Shown: in pieces, positions 1 to 11,999 of the stretch | Position numbering within the stretch: position 1 is the stretch's first letter | Layout of the letters: the number at the start of each line of letters is the position of its first letter | Origin: Leptobrachium leishanense | Taxonomy: Eukaryota; Chordata; Amphibia; Anura; Megophryidae | Assembly (NCBI GenBank): GCA_009667805.1 | Contig: CM019063.1 | Location: 89,617,877 to 89,681,876, forward strand | Length of the DNA stretch: 64,000 nucleotides | Direction of reading: 5' to 3' | Translations under genes and position numbers: made by a program | The notes under the pieces: generated by a model | Database searches by the model: none | Told to the model about the DNA's origin: nothing | What the model saw: only the letters and a program-made list of their open reading frames with translations

Positions 1-910
<910 letters not shown>

Positions 911-912
911 TA

Positions 913-955
913 CAGTTTCAGCACCTTGGCAGACATGTCTGAGGTGCTGAAATTT
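913..955. repeat. Short hairpin repeat, copy 1
   Basis: Directly after the Tc1 end there is an inverted repeat with arms TTTCAGCACCT and AGGTGCTGAAA around a 14-base loop. A second copy with the same arms but a different loop sits at 11308-11343. It looks like a dispersed repeat; no function can be assigned. Confidence 0.55.
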
Positions 956-3257
956 TTTGGGCACATTCCAGATCGCATTTTTAAATAAATAATTTACCAA
1001 TTAATTTTGTTTGCAATAAACTAAATTCCTTTGCATTACTCCAGTACATGACAGAGTATATTCAATCTTGGTGGTGAAGGGGTTAAAAATATCAGCCATT
1101 AAATATTAGTACCTTTCTCTATGTACTCACACACAGCATGCATAAACTTGGCACTTTCCCAAGTAAAGAAAACCAGCAGATTGAGAGTTTTCTCTTCTCT
1201 TAGAAGACAAGAACTTTGGATGAATATATATATATATATATATATCTCTGTACAATGCAAACACTGAAATGGATGTTGAACAACCAGTAGTCATAATCTC
1301 CAAGGAAACAGACAGTAAGTATGTATACTGGTTAATAAAATGTGACATTACATCAATTCATCTCCATACAGACTGCAAACGCTCAGCTGAACTGGCGGCT
1401 AAAAAGGGAAAATCAAGCCTTTCTCACTGCTAAAATAACAAAGGTAAAAACACACATAGATAGCTATTAAATAGCAGACATTCTTGGGAAATAAATAGAT
1501 CTCTTAATACAATGTCTTGCAATACATTGTGTTGTTATGAGATGGAATATTAAGCATACCTCTTCAATATGCCCCAAACGATTTTATCTCCAGACAATCA
1601 AACATTAACACTGCTATAACAAGTGACAAATAGGTATATACAGCATTATAAATAATCATGGTGTCTAGGCAACCCATAAGTGTTGCTGGAGAATAAAGGC
1701 ATGTATGAACTGTGCTATCACTGAAAGTCAATAGTCAATTATTTAGCAGCTGTTGCCTTCTCCAGTTTGTTAAAAATCAATAATTCAAGTTTCATGTAGG
1801 TGACTTACCTTTGAGTCAAATGAAATTCTATTCTCGAGAAAACCAAGTTTAAAAACGCTGCCCCTTCTACAATAGCTGTATTTTAATAACGTGGTCAGAC
1901 CTTAAATGGATTCTTCCGCTGATGGTACCTGTTTCTCACACATGACTCTCAGCCTCTCAAGTGTGCGAAGAATCTCCCGAGTTTTTATGTTAACGTGTTG
2001 AGGTATTTTTCTCAGTTTAACCCCTTCCTTACCATTATCAAGTACACTCGATCTTCAAAAGCACTTGCAGGAGGCCAACATCGATTTTTCTGGAGCATTG
2101 CAAACAAATTGTATTCATTGTAAAGCATTTCGCTTTCATATGGTCTCCAGAACAACTTTTCCAAAGCTGCGGAATACTGGATTTTGCAGCCGATGTGCTG
2201 CAGTTCAGGGAAGTTCTCTCTGTGTCTGTAACGAATACAGAATCTATTCTGCCTGTGTGTCATACATACATACATACTGCAGTATCAAAATTTGACCAGC
2301 AGGTGCTGCCCTCTGCATGTCAAATGAGCTTATTGTGGTGTAGTTTATTGGAAACGAGCTACATACATGTATAGAGCTACATAGATTTTTACTATTTAGG
2401 CAATAGAAATATTTTTTTTGTCATAAAAGCACTGGATTCTGTCAATGAAGACTTACAAGGTTAATCTAGTTAAATAATTATGGTAAAAAAATAATATATA
2501 TACCGGTAATAACATAAAATATATTTTTGCTAATTGTCTTTTTTCACAGGTTGATTTTATGTCTGAGCCATTCCACATGCGATCTTATTCGACAGCAAGA
2601 GTCATCATTTGTCCCCTATCTTTACATTTTGTTCCAATTTTGAGGGTGACACCTTTCAAATTCCACATAACTTGAACTTGGTAAGCAAACAGTGTGGACA
2701 ACTCCAATAAGATCTTCGGTAACAATCATCTGAGCATTACTATAAATGAACTGTCTCTAAAGATAAGTTTAATGAATCTAACACAAAGAAGCCCATCAGC
2801 TTCTGATGCCCATTTTCTCACAATAAGTTTTATGATTATTACAGAGTGTCATTCAACTTGTGAAATTAGTCTAACCAGTAGCCAGTACTTGGTTATGCTT
2901 CCTGCATCTCAATGGTGTCTCTATTGATTCCACTCTATTCACCTACCTATGGGTACAGGAATCTGGTTTTAGTGTAAACAAACATCATAAAATTAGCTCT
3001 CATTAGACATGTGCATAGGCAATAATTTGGTTCGGCCAGGAAAATTTCAGAATCCAAAAATTTCAGACTCCAAACTATTCAGACCCAGCATATGTAGAAT
3101 TTCAGAAGTTTACAATATTTTGGATAGAACTGATTTAGAATAACGAAAGCATCTGAAAATGTTCAGCAGTTTCCAATATTCGCATGTATCAAAATACACA
3201 AACCAATGGAATGACGCTAGAATGGCTCCAAAATAACACCCAGAACGGAGCACATGC
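956..3257. other. AT-rich intergenic stretch with no recognised gene
   Basis: I see no coherent coding frame here. It contains a TA microsatellite near 1225-1245, a GGGGTTAA-type motif near 1076-1085 and its inverse near 2017 (possible ends of piggyBac-like short elements, unproven), and at 3004 a TAGACATGTGCA motif identical to the ends of the hAT element at 3835-5409. The far end of that second copy was not found. Confidence 0.5.
1222..1246. repeat. TA dinucleotide microsatellite
   Basis: About ten uninterrupted AT/TA units, a simple repeat. Confidence 0.9.
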
Positions 3258-3640
3258 TTCAAAAATGATAGAAACATAGAAAAATGTCGGCAGATAAGAA
3301 TCTTTCGGCCCATCTAGTCTGCCCAATTACATGGATACTTTACCTGGATTTATCTTTTATTTAGGATAGCTTTATGCCTATCCCATGCCTGCTTAAATTC
3401 AATCACTGTTTTGGCCTCTACCACTTCTACTGGAAGACTGTTCCATGTATCCACCACCCTCTCAGTAAAATAATGCTTCCTGATGTTACTTTTAAACCTT
3501 TGCCCCTCTAATCTAAGACTATGTCCTCTTGTTTTGCTACTTTGTTTCCGATTAAATATACTCCCTTCCTCTACCTTGTGGATTCCCTTTACGTATTTAA
3601 ATGTTTCTATCATATCTCCTCTGTCTCGTCTTTTTCATAA
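3258..3640 (-). mobile_element. L2/CR1-type LINE, 5'-truncated 3' end
   Basis: On the minus strand a short frame at 3613-3350 encodes a C-terminal reverse transcriptase tail with RGDMIETFKYVKGI near its start and RKHYFTERVVDTWNSLPVEV later, a signature of CR1/L2-like LINE ORF2 ends. It is followed downstream by a GATGGGCCGAAAGATTCTTA-type tail ending in a CATTTTTCTATGTTTCTATC motif, common in frog LINE 3' ends. Frame and similarity stop at about 3640, consistent with usual 5' truncation. No active domain remains. Confidence 0.75.
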
Positions 3641-3834
3641 ACATACAACATTTGATGGAACAAATTTATTTGGTTAGTGCAAAAGATTATGGCCCACTTA
3701 CATGAGTAGTAGTTGCCAATGTAACAGAGGACTTTCACGTAGATGTTTTCATTGTTGTCAGCTTGAGCAAGATGACCAACCAGTATGCTTGGCCAGGTTT
3801 TACAACCATTATACAGATTAAAGAATGTCCATAC

Positions 3835-5409
3835 TAGACATGTGCACAGCACAAAATTTCGTTTTGAACTAATGGATTAGTCCTAAAACGCAATTTATTT
3901 AGTTGCTAAAAAAATTCGTTTTCAGTTCTTTAGTATGAAAACTAATTTCATTCATCCGAAAACCAGCGGATACAATTACTATTGTAGTGGCTCCTCAGAG
4001 GGCTGAGATCGCTGATCGCTACTTGTTACAGAATCTCTCACTCTCAGCACAATGTGTCAGGCAAAGCCGTTACAGTAACTGACTGCTGCTCATCACAGTG
4101 CTCAGAGTTTCAGTAAAACTAGTAATTAATATTTTTTTATTTAAGAGGTTATAACAATATTATTTCCTTGTTTTACTTAAACTCTGAGCACTGTGATGAG
4201 CAGCAGTCAGTTACTGTAACAGCTGAGCCTGATACATTGTACTGAGAGATAATATAACAAGCAGCCAACGTCAGCGCTCAGAACCACTGGATTTAAAGGG
4301 CTCAAAAAATTCTCCTCTCTGTATAATGTATAGAACATCCTCCTGCATTAATTAATACGCCTCTCTGTATAATGTATAGAACATCCACCTGCATTAATTA
4401 ATACCCCTCTCTGTATAATGTATAGAACATCCTCCTGAATTAATGTCCCTCTGTATAGAACATCATACTGCATTGGCATGTGGAGGGTGCAGAACTTCGG
4501 AATTCAATGCTTATCCAGCACAGGAGAGGGCACTTTTACTTAAACTTTATATCTCTGTGGGGGAGACAGACAGGATTATAAAAGCAGGGGAGAGGGAAAA
4601 CATTAACGTAAATCAGTCTGAAAGCTCAGAGAAGAGATGACTGGTGCAAATTAATTTTTATAATAAAATAAAGCACTTTAAATCCAGGGAAAACATTCAA
4701 ATAAATCCCACTGAAGGCTCATAATGACAGAGTAACTGTGAGAGCTGGATACTAAATGTATCAGACATAAAAAAAAACTTTATAATAAGCAGCACTGGGA
4801 GAGGAGAGGGACTTTATATAAAACGTGTATTATAGATGAGGAAAGGGGGATAGTGCTCCTGGATAATATAAAATGTATCAGACTTAAGCCCCTATTATAC
4901 AGAGCGGGAGGGGAGATAACACACGTTTTATAAAGTCCCTCTCTTCTCCCAGTGCTGCTTGTTCTAAAGGGTTTTTTACTATCCAGCCCTCCTCTGTCAT
5001 TAGCTTTCAGTGTGATTTATTTGAATGTTTTCCTTTCCAGCTGCTTTTAATCATCTTGTCTGCCTCATAGACATGCAAGGGTTAAGTAATGGTTTCCTCT
5101 CCTGTGCTGGCTGTGCTGCGAGTGAGTATTCTGGAGCTCTATCACTGTCAGATTTTCGGGTAGGGGTTGGGAAGGATTACGCATACAAACCTTTTCTGTA
5201 GCTTTGCGATGTTTCGCTCTTCATTGCTGGTCTCCTTCACTCAATGTAATATCACAAAAAGGACTGAAACTAAAATGTAGTGCATTTTATTTTAGTTACT
5301 TTAGTTTTTTTGTACTGAGCAGTTTCGTATCCCTTGAGTCATACGAAAACTAAATTATCCCAAAATTCTGACTAAATCGCTTTAGTACTAAAACAAATGC
5401 ACATGTCTA
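3835..5409. mobile_element. Non-autonomous hAT element with large internal palindromes
   Basis: Ends are perfect inverted repeats, TAGACATGTGCA on the left and its complement on the right, flanked by an identical 8-bp duplication GTCCATAC at 3827-3834 and 5410-5417. An 8-bp TSD points to the hAT superfamily. There is no transposase frame. The interior has an inverted repeat of about 75 bp (4039-4115 against 4176-4250, sharing CTCTGAGCACTGTGATGAGC), a second one (about 4774-4830 against 4921-4967) and a 46-bp tandem repeat. At 1575 bp it is long for a MITE and fold-back rich. Confidence 0.85.
4314..4460. repeat. 46-bp tandem repeat inside the hAT element
   Basis: Three direct copies of a unit beginning CTCTCTGTATAATGTATAGA and ending near a run of TTAATTAATAC, plus a fourth partial copy, inside the 3835-5409 element. 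Confidence 0.8.
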
Positions 5410-5505
5410 GTCCATACCAGCTATCCCTTGACAGCACCATCCTTAACAAGTTCCTTGTAAATGTTAGTCAGTATGTTGCACTTAAGAAACACAAATACTT
5501 ACTCA

Positions 5506-5730
5506 TTAAAGGGCCACTCTAGGCACTGTGATATCTCAGTGTTCTTTGAATGATAACAGTGATCTGAGTGTCTTCACCCTTCTTCAGGGAGATCTCAGAG
5601 TGGTGATTCACAAACAAGTGCTGATCTGAACTGCATGAATTAAGACACGGAAGAGGGAACCACTTAGGTACCACCTTCCTCCAATGACTCCGATTGAGTT
5701 CCGTTGGGTTGCCTGGGCATACGTCTAAGT
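5506..5730. mobile_element. Possible Kolobok (T2-like) MITE end
   Basis: TTAA at 5506-5509 is followed by AGGGCCACTCTAGGCACTGT, resembling the AGGG-type ends of frog Kolobok/T2 MITEs that use TTAA targets. I did not find a matching right end, so the extent is a guess. Confidence 0.35.
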
Positions 5731-6507
5731 ATAAATCATAATAATAATCATAACCCTATGAGGTAAATCATAATCCAAGATTACATTCCTCCTCATCCAT
5801 GTTTCTTTTTGGGAATATGAATATGCATGTACAGGATGCTTAGAATTATATATATATACAGTATTTTTAACCTGGGTTAATAACTGTCACCACTAAATAT
5901 TATACCAATAGCTAAGGATACAATTTCACTTTCTTTAACAGTTTCTTCTGTTTCAATAATAATAATTTCTTTTCCAACATTTTCCAAACTCTATTCAATT
6001 AGAAAGTTTTAAGAACAAATTTCACCATGTCTATTTTTTATCTCAATTCTCTCTTTGATACGAAGTTTTCTATCGAGTGTAATGAATCACTGTTTCTTGA
6101 TTCCAATAACTTTTTCAATTTATCCCTTCACATGTATCTCTTTCCTGCTTAAGTCCATCTGTCATTTCTGAGTTTCCTTCCAGGGTTATCACTTTTTAAT
6201 AAAAACCTAATTACCCTGGCGTGTTCTGTGAATTGAGCTGAAGTTATATTTTAACCAACTTGGGTAATATTTTCTTTGACTTATGAGTTTTCAAAAAGGG
6301 TAGTTTGTTACCTTGCGATTCGGATAGAATTTGGACGTAAATTATAGTTGAAGTATTGTTGAACTCTAAAAGAACATCACAAGTATTTGTTCGCTGAAGC
6401 ATATTACTCACAAACTTTCCTGTAGAGGTCTAAGAGTGTTTATTTCATGTGCACAAATATGATAAGCTTAGGAAATTATCCCTTTAAAATTGCATATTAA
6501 TTTGAGA
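5731..6507. other. AT-rich stretch with no recognised feature
   Basis: No coding frame, terminal repeat or structural element could be supported here. Confidence 0.5.
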
Positions 6508-6692
6508 AAGGATTTTATCAGGAAGGATACATTGAGACTTCTCTCGTTTTCAAGTATGTCCTGGGTGGCGAGTCTTGTACCGTTAGGTGTCTTGCCCAAG
6601 GACACTTACTGGAGAGGTTGCTCGCTGGGATTGAACCCATGACTCCACAGGCTCTCTCCACACAGAGCAGTGATCATACCTCTACTCCTAAT
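6508..6692 (-). mobile_element. tRNA-derived SINE, copy 1
   Basis: The minus strand reads a tRNA-like head with a good polymerase III B box (GGGTTCAATCCC, plus-strand 6628-6639), then a conserved core with AGTGTCCTTGGGCAAGACAC and a tail ending near TATCCTTCCTGATAAAATCC. A second copy with the same order is on the plus strand at 24636-24838. The core resembles those of vertebrate SINEs. It has no coding capacity. Confidence 0.75.
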
Positions 6693-6988
6693 TAGCAACT
6701 GTGTTATTTATTTTGGTTTGAACATTACAACAATCTAGATTTACAGTATCTCACAAAGGTGAGTACACCCCTCACATTTTTGTAAATATTTTATTATATC
6801 TTTGATGTGAAAACACTAAAGAAATGACAGTTTGCTACAATGTAAAGTAGTGAGTGTACAGTTTGTATAACAGTGTAAATTTGCCGTCCCCCCCAAAATA
6901 ACTCAACACACAGCCATTAATGTCTAAACCGTTGGCAACTAAAGTGAGTACACCCCCAAGGGAAAATGTCCAAATTGGGCCCAAAGTG

Positions 6989-7994
6989 TCAATATTTTGT
7001 GTGGCCATCATTATTATTTTCCAGCACTGCCTTCTTGGGCATGGAGTTCACCAGAGCTTCACAGGTTGCCACTGGGCTTTCTTCCACTCCTCCATGAAGA
7101 CATCACAGAGCTGATGGATGTTAGAGAGTTTACGGTCCTCCACCTTCCGTTTGAGGATGCCCCACAGATGCTCAATAGGGTTTTGGTCTGGAGACATGCT
7201 TGGCCAGTCCATTACCATTACCCTCAGCTTCTTTAGCAAGGTAGTGGTCGTGTTGGAGGTGTGTTTATGATCGTTATCATGTTGGAATACTGCCCTACGG
7301 CCCAGTCTCTGAAGGGAGGGGGTCATGCTCTGAGTCAGTATGTCACAGTACATGTTGGCATTCATGGTTTCCTCAATGAACTGCAGCTCCCTGGTGCCGG
7401 CAGCACACATGCAGCCCCAGACCATGACACTCCCACCACCATGCTTGACTGTAGGCAAGAAACACTTGTCTTTGTACTTCTCACCTGGTTGCCGCCACAC
7501 ACGCTTGACACCATCTGAACCAAATAAGTTTATCTTGATCTCATCAGACCACAGGACATGGTTGCAGTAATCCATGTTCTTAGTCTGCTTGTCTTCAGCA
7601 AACTGTTTGTGGGCATCAGCTTTAGAAGAGGCTTTCTTATGCGACGACAGCCATGCAGACCAATTAGATGCAGTGTGCGGCGTATGGTCTGAGCACTGAC
7701 AGGCGGACCCCCCTCCACTTCAACCTTTGCAGCAATGCTGGCAGCACTCATACGTCCATTTCCCAAAGACAACCTCTGGATATGATGCTGAGCAAGTGCA
7801 CTCATCTTCTTTGGTCGACCATAGCAAGGCCTGTTCTGAGTTGAACCTGTCCTGTTAAACGGCTGCATTGTCTTGGCCATCGTGCTGCAGCTCAGTTTCA
7901 GGGTCTTGGCAATCTTCTTATAGCCTAGGCCATTATGTAGAGCAACAATTCTTTTTTTCAGATCCACAGAGAGTTCTTTGCCATGAGGTGCCAT
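6989..7994 (-). pseudogene. Tc1-like transposase, frameshifted
   Basis: The frame starts at ATG 7994 (MAPHGKELS) with an N-terminal helix-turn-helix region (YKKIAKTLKLSCSTMAKTMQ, then GRPKKMSALAQHH) that would bind the terminal repeats. A first frameshift near 7625-7632 moves the conserved linker AEDKQTKNMDYC into another frame, and a second near 7050 shifts the C-terminal tail, which would end in HTKY at 6989-6991. The catalytic D (WSDEIKI), D (HDNDHKHT) and E (NPIEHLWG) are present as DD34E. Length is about 335 codons, normal for Tc1. Two shifts make it inactive as read. Confidence 0.9.
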
Positions 7995-8128
7995 GTTTGA
8001 ACTTTCAGTGACCAGTATGAGAGCGTGAGAGCGATAACACCAAATTTAACACACCTGTTCCCCATTCACACTTGAGACCTTGTACAACTAACGAGTCACA
8101 TGACACTGGGGAGAGAAAATGGCTAATT

Positions 8129-8273
8129 TCCACAGGAATAGGGCCTTCATTTCCTCCTGTACTGGTTTGTCAAAATGTTGTTCAATGTATTGTAACCCTG
8201 TCTATATTGTGCTCATTGTACAGCGCTGCAGAATATATGCTGGCGCTTCATAAATAAATAAATAATAATAATT
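8129..8273 (+). mobile_element. LINE 3'-tail insertion inside the Tc1 repeat
   Basis: The Tc1 right repeat is interrupted between GGCTAATT and GGGCCCAATTTGG. The insert carries TTGTACAGCGCTGCAGAATA, a TGGCGCTTCATAAATAAATA motif and a terminal AATAATA repeat, the same tail as the L2-like LINE at 25287-26012. AATT appears on both sides and may be a short TSD. Confidence 0.7.
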
Positions 8274-8471
8274 GGGCCCAATTTGGACATTTTCACTTTG
8301 GATTTGGACAGCAAATTTTGAGGGGACAGCAAATTTACACTGTTATACAAGCAGTACACACACTACTTTACATTGTAGCAAAGTGTCATTTCTTCAGTGT
8401 AGTCACATCAAAGATATAATAAAATATTTACAAAAATGTGAGGGTTGTACTCACTTCTGTGAGATACTGTA

Positions 8472-9061
8472 CGTCATCCATTCCAATATGCGGTATACAA
8501 TAAAAGACGTTAAGTCATGTTGAGCTGGCTAGATTATAGCACAACTGCATTGTATACTGTTTTATTATGCCATTTCAAGCAGTTTACAACAATACTTTAG
8601 GTTTTGTTCACAAAGTAAAAGTCTTGCAAGTGGAGTCAGGCAGCTCTTCTACCAGAGAAGGCAACACGGTGTCATTATTGTATGAGAAAGTCCAAGGGCA
8701 GAAAACAATTGAGCTGTACTGTAGTGTATGTACCATCATATCATATTCAAGAAAAGACATATCAAGAGGAGCTAGAGCTATTTGTGAGACGAGTACTTTG
8801 TAATGCTCTTATATTATGGAAGAAAAAGTGTTTGCATCTGTGCAGTATTCAAATCATGCTATCTGGTTTGCATACAAACACTTACTTAATTTGTATGTTT
8901 ACTTGCCAAAGTGTTAATGCAGTAAAGACTGTGGTATAAATATGAGTTTTTAAAATGATATGTAGAATTGTATCTTTAAGGCGTAGTTCACACCTGGACG
9001 TTTTACAAAGCGTTCCTACGTGCTGTAAAATGCTCAAACACTGAAATCCCTTTATTTCCTA
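8472..9061. other. Intergenic stretch and left part of a split repeat
   Basis: No gene is seen. From about 8979 the sequence GTTCACACCTGGACGTTTTA begins a dispersed repeat that resumes after the Helitron at 10517; both sides repeat this motif, with an internal inverted GTAGGAAC/GTTCCTAC. The identity of that repeat was not resolved. Confidence 0.45.
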
Positions 9062-9074
9062 CTAGTTGTAAAGC

Positions 9075-9955
9075 CTGCCCAGAGGGCAGTCTATTGTGAT
9101 ATACTGCCCCTGCTTATGGATATATGCCCCAGCTCGTGGATATACTGCCCAGCACGTGGATACTGCCCAGCACGTGGATACTGCCCCCGCACGTGGATAC
9201 TGCCCCCGCACGTGGATACTGCCCCCGCACGTGGATACTGCCCCAGCCTGCCCAGAGGGCAGTCTATTGTGGGTATACTGCCCAGCTCGTGGATACTGCC
9301 CAGCACGTGGATATTGCCCCAGCATGTGGATACTGTCCCAGCACATGGATATTTGCCCCCAGCACATGGATATTTGCCCCCAGCACATGGATATTTGCCC
9401 CCAGCACATGGATATTTGCCCCCAGCTCATGGATTTGCCCAGCTCATGGATTTGCCCCCAGCTCATGGATTTGCCCAGCACATGGATTTGCCCAGCACAT
9501 GGATTTGCCCCCAGCTCATGGATTTGCCCCAGCTCATGGATTTGCCCCCAGCTCATGGATTTGCCCAGCACATGGATTTGCCCAGCACATGGATTTGCCC
9601 CCAGCTCATGGATTTGCCCCAGCTCATGGATTTGCCCCCAGCTCATGGATTTGCCCAGCACATGGATTTGCCCAGCACATGGATTTGCCCCAGCTCATGG
9701 ATTTGCCCCCAGCTCATGGATTTGCCCCAGCTCATGGATTTGCCCAGCACATGGATTTGCCCAGCACATGGATTTGCTCCCAGCTCATGGATTTGCCCCC
9801 AGCTCATGGAGTTGCCCAGCTCATGGATTTGCCCCCAGCTCATGGATTTGCCCCAGCTCATGGATTTGCCCCCAGCTCGTGGATATGGTGCCCCAGCTCG
9901 TGGATATTGACCCCCCCAGCTCGTGGATATTGACCCCCCCCCCCACCAGCGCTCA
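9075..9955. repeat. 18-20 bp minisatellite inside the Helitron
   Basis: Roughly 45 tandem units of TGCCC(C)AGCTCATGGATT. Variants form blocks: TACTGCCC..CGTGGA (9130-9330), ATTTGCCCCCAGCACATGG (9340-9425), then AGCTCATGG/AGCACATGG units arranged in a higher-order pattern (9426-9880). The repeat produces long open frames in several phases, which are artefacts of unit length and not genes. Confidence 0.95.
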
Positions 9956-9997
9956 TACTTACCTGTCGAGCGGCGCCAGGGAAGTGAAGATTTCCCC

Positions 9998-10502
9998 GCT
10001 TCCGGTCTTTGAAGGACCCAAGCCGCGGTCACGTGACCGGGGCTTGGGTCCTTCAAAGCGGAAGCGAGGGAACTTTCCCTCCGCCGCTCGGGGGTAGGAT
10101 GCGCGCGGCAGCCGGGTAGAGGCTGCGCCTCTACCCGGCTGCCGCGCGCATCCTACCCCTGAGCGGCGGAGGGAACTTCCCTTCGCCGCTCGGGGGACCC
10201 GTTAGATGCACACAGCAGCCGGTAGAGGCTGCGCTCGCAGCCTCTACCCGGCTGCCGCGCGCATCCAACCCCTGAGCGGCGGGGGAAACTCTCCCTTCGC
10301 CGCTCGGGGGTTGGATGCGCGCGGCAGCCGGGTAGAGGCTGCGAGCGCAGCCTCTACCCGGCTGCTGTGTGCATGTGTAACCGCCGCGGCGAGCCGGCAG
10401 CCGGCTCGTGCCGCGGCGGTTGCATGCGCGCGCAACCAACCGCCGCTGGTTGCGCGCGCATGCGCAGTAAGGCTTTGGCGACGGACAGCCAAAGCCTTAC
10501 TC
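9998..10502. repeat. Cluster of GC-rich palindromes in the Helitron 5' half
   Basis: At least four nearly perfect inverted repeats follow each other: one centred on CACGTG near 10033, one of about 70 bp at 10093-10160 with arms GGATGCGCGCGGCAGCCGGG, further GCAGCC/GGCTGC hairpins at 10215-10375, and AAGGCTTTGGC/GCCAAAGCCTT at 10469-10500. CpG content is high compared with the flanks. Confidence 0.85.
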
Positions 10503-10516
10503 TTTTATTATATAGA

Positions 10517-11134
10517 TGGGCATGGTTCACACCTGGACGTTTTATAGCACGTAGGAACACTCCCTATGCCCAAAGAAGTACAGGAGCTTCTTTGGGGCAT
10601 ATTACAGAGCGTTTGCGGCCATAGACTTCAACGTGAACGCGCTGAAATGGGCGTTTTGTGCGTTTTCGTCATCAAAAACGGGCGTATGAATGCGCGTTCC
10701 GCACATGGCAACAGGCACAAAAGTCTTTTTCATTGGACACCTCTGAAGTCTTTTTCATTGGACACCTCCGTTGTCAATCAAAAAAACGCGCATTTCAGAT
10801 TGTCAAAAAACGGCAGGTAATACGCTTACAAAACGCCTGACAAAAATGCGTGTAAAAAGCGCATATGAGATACGTTCAGCCTAATAGTTCATCAAATCGG
10901 ATTCCAAATCCTTCTTTGCACCCCAAATGGTTTTACTATTCACCTTGCATACAATTAAAGGACTATTGATGGCAAAACATAACTTGTAATTTCTTATTGA
11001 ATATCTTTTAGAATATGTGTTTATTAGACATGTGGATTTATAGGTAACCCTTTCTCTACCATGATCGAGTAAACACGATCTTCTAAAATTTTTGCATGAG
11101 CCAGAGATCAAGTTAAATTGATCAGGTCTTATTC
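10517..11134. other. Right part of the repeat split by the Helitron, then unannotated DNA
   Basis: From 10517 to about 10890 the sequence is rich in GCGTTTT/AAAACGC motifs and contains a duplicated GTCTTTTTCATTGGACACCT (10723 and 10750). It looks like a degraded non-autonomous DNA element. No gene is visible. Confidence 0.4.
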
Positions 11135-11290
11135 ATTTGCAAATGGGATGCTATCAGCTCCACGTACTCGCACCACCTCGTCTCTCCCACTGTTCTGTTT
11201 GTTTAACTTGTATGTATAGTTGTTGTTCTGTCTCACCCATTGTACAGTGCTACAGAACTTGTTAGCGCTTTATAAATACCAGTAACTGTT
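11135..11290 (+). mobile_element. LINE 3'-tail fragment
   Basis: Contains TTCTGTCTCACCCATTGTAC and AGCGCTTTATAAATACCAGT, the same tail type as at 8129-8273 and 63770-63855. Only the 3' end remains. Confidence 0.55.
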
Positions 11291-11307
11291 AGAGGGTACC
11301 CCTAAAG

Positions 11308-11343
11308 TTTCAGCACCTTGGACATGCCACAAGAGGTGCTGAA
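11308..11343. repeat. Short hairpin repeat, copy 2
   Basis: Arms TTTCAGCACCT and AGGTGCTGAA as at 913-955, with a different loop. Likely a dispersed repeat. Confidence 0.5.
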
Positions 11344-11999
11344 GCTGTTTGAACAGCAGGGACATCTGTGTCTGAGACACAGAGTCCCAGGTCCTTGTAA
11401 ATGTGGCCCAGGTGCAATAGCATTATTTGGCAGAGGGTGATGGCGTCCTCATCATATCAATTGGCTGGCTGAGAGAAAAAATGTATAGTACAGATGTACA
11501 ATGATTAATTGTTTAATTACTGTAAAGTGATTTTCCAGAAAACCATTGGATCCTTTTAGTGGTTTAATGGAAAACCATTTGGCAGTGAAGCAATTAAACA
11601 TTCTTTTTACTATTTTGAGCTAATAAAAATATAAAAATGAGTCCTGCACTCTATTCCAATTGTACTTAGGCGACAGTGTAAACTGGCAGTATTCAGCTCC
11701 ACTTTGTGTATAAAACATATCAAAAATGTATCGCCCACACTTCCAAAGAGAGGTTTTTTGTTTACTTAAATGGTCATTAAAATCTTACGCCCATGTGCCA
11801 ACGTCAAGTCGCACTTCTGAGATACCCTAATGCCAATTTTGACCAGTGGTCTGGTAAACGTAACACAGTTGTTGAAGACTATGGAGGTGGTAACTTTACC
11901 AGAGCCTTTGTTATGTTTGCTGTATAGAAAATACCTTATGGATACCGTAGAGTTGAAAAGGGAGGATGAAGATGTTAAACTTGAGCCCCTTCTGACCCC

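Larger units (their letters stand above)
6744..8469 (-). mobile_element. Complete Tc1/mariner element with long inverted repeats
   Basis: Both ends read CAGTATCTCACA inward and are flanked by TA (6742-6743 and 8470-8471). The inverted repeats exceed 200 bp and contain repeated GTGAGTACA blocks near the tip and near 6942, matching the IR/DR arrangement of many Tc1 elements. The transposase lies on the minus strand and is frameshifted. A LINE tail at 8129-8273 interrupts the right repeat. Confidence 0.9.
9062..10516 (-). mobile_element. Non-autonomous Helitron (rolling-circle element)
   Basis: On the minus strand the element begins TCTATATAATAAAAGAGTAA (10516 downward), a 5' TC end like that of bat and frog Helitrons, and ends CTAG before T at 9062/9061. 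A GC hairpin, CTGCCC-TCT-GGGCAG, lies about 12 bases before the end, exactly the Helitron 3' layout (hairpin then CTRR). It sits between A and T without a TSD, as expected. No Rep/helicase gene is present. The interior is a minisatellite plus GC-rich palindromes. The 3' hairpin block occurs again near 9246-9276. Confidence 0.8.

Noticed and set aside
6628..6692. True tRNA gene
   Set aside because: The B box is good but the cloverleaf cannot be completed, and the same core and tail occur at 24636-24838, so it is a SINE.
9075..9955. CRISPR array
   Set aside because: Units are contiguous and there are no unique spacers or cas genes; it is a minisatellite in eukaryotic DNA.
9096..10097. Long open frames of 260-330 codons through the 9.1-9.9 kb array
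   Set aside because: They exist in several frames on both strands and follow the minisatellite unit; there is no start context or domain.
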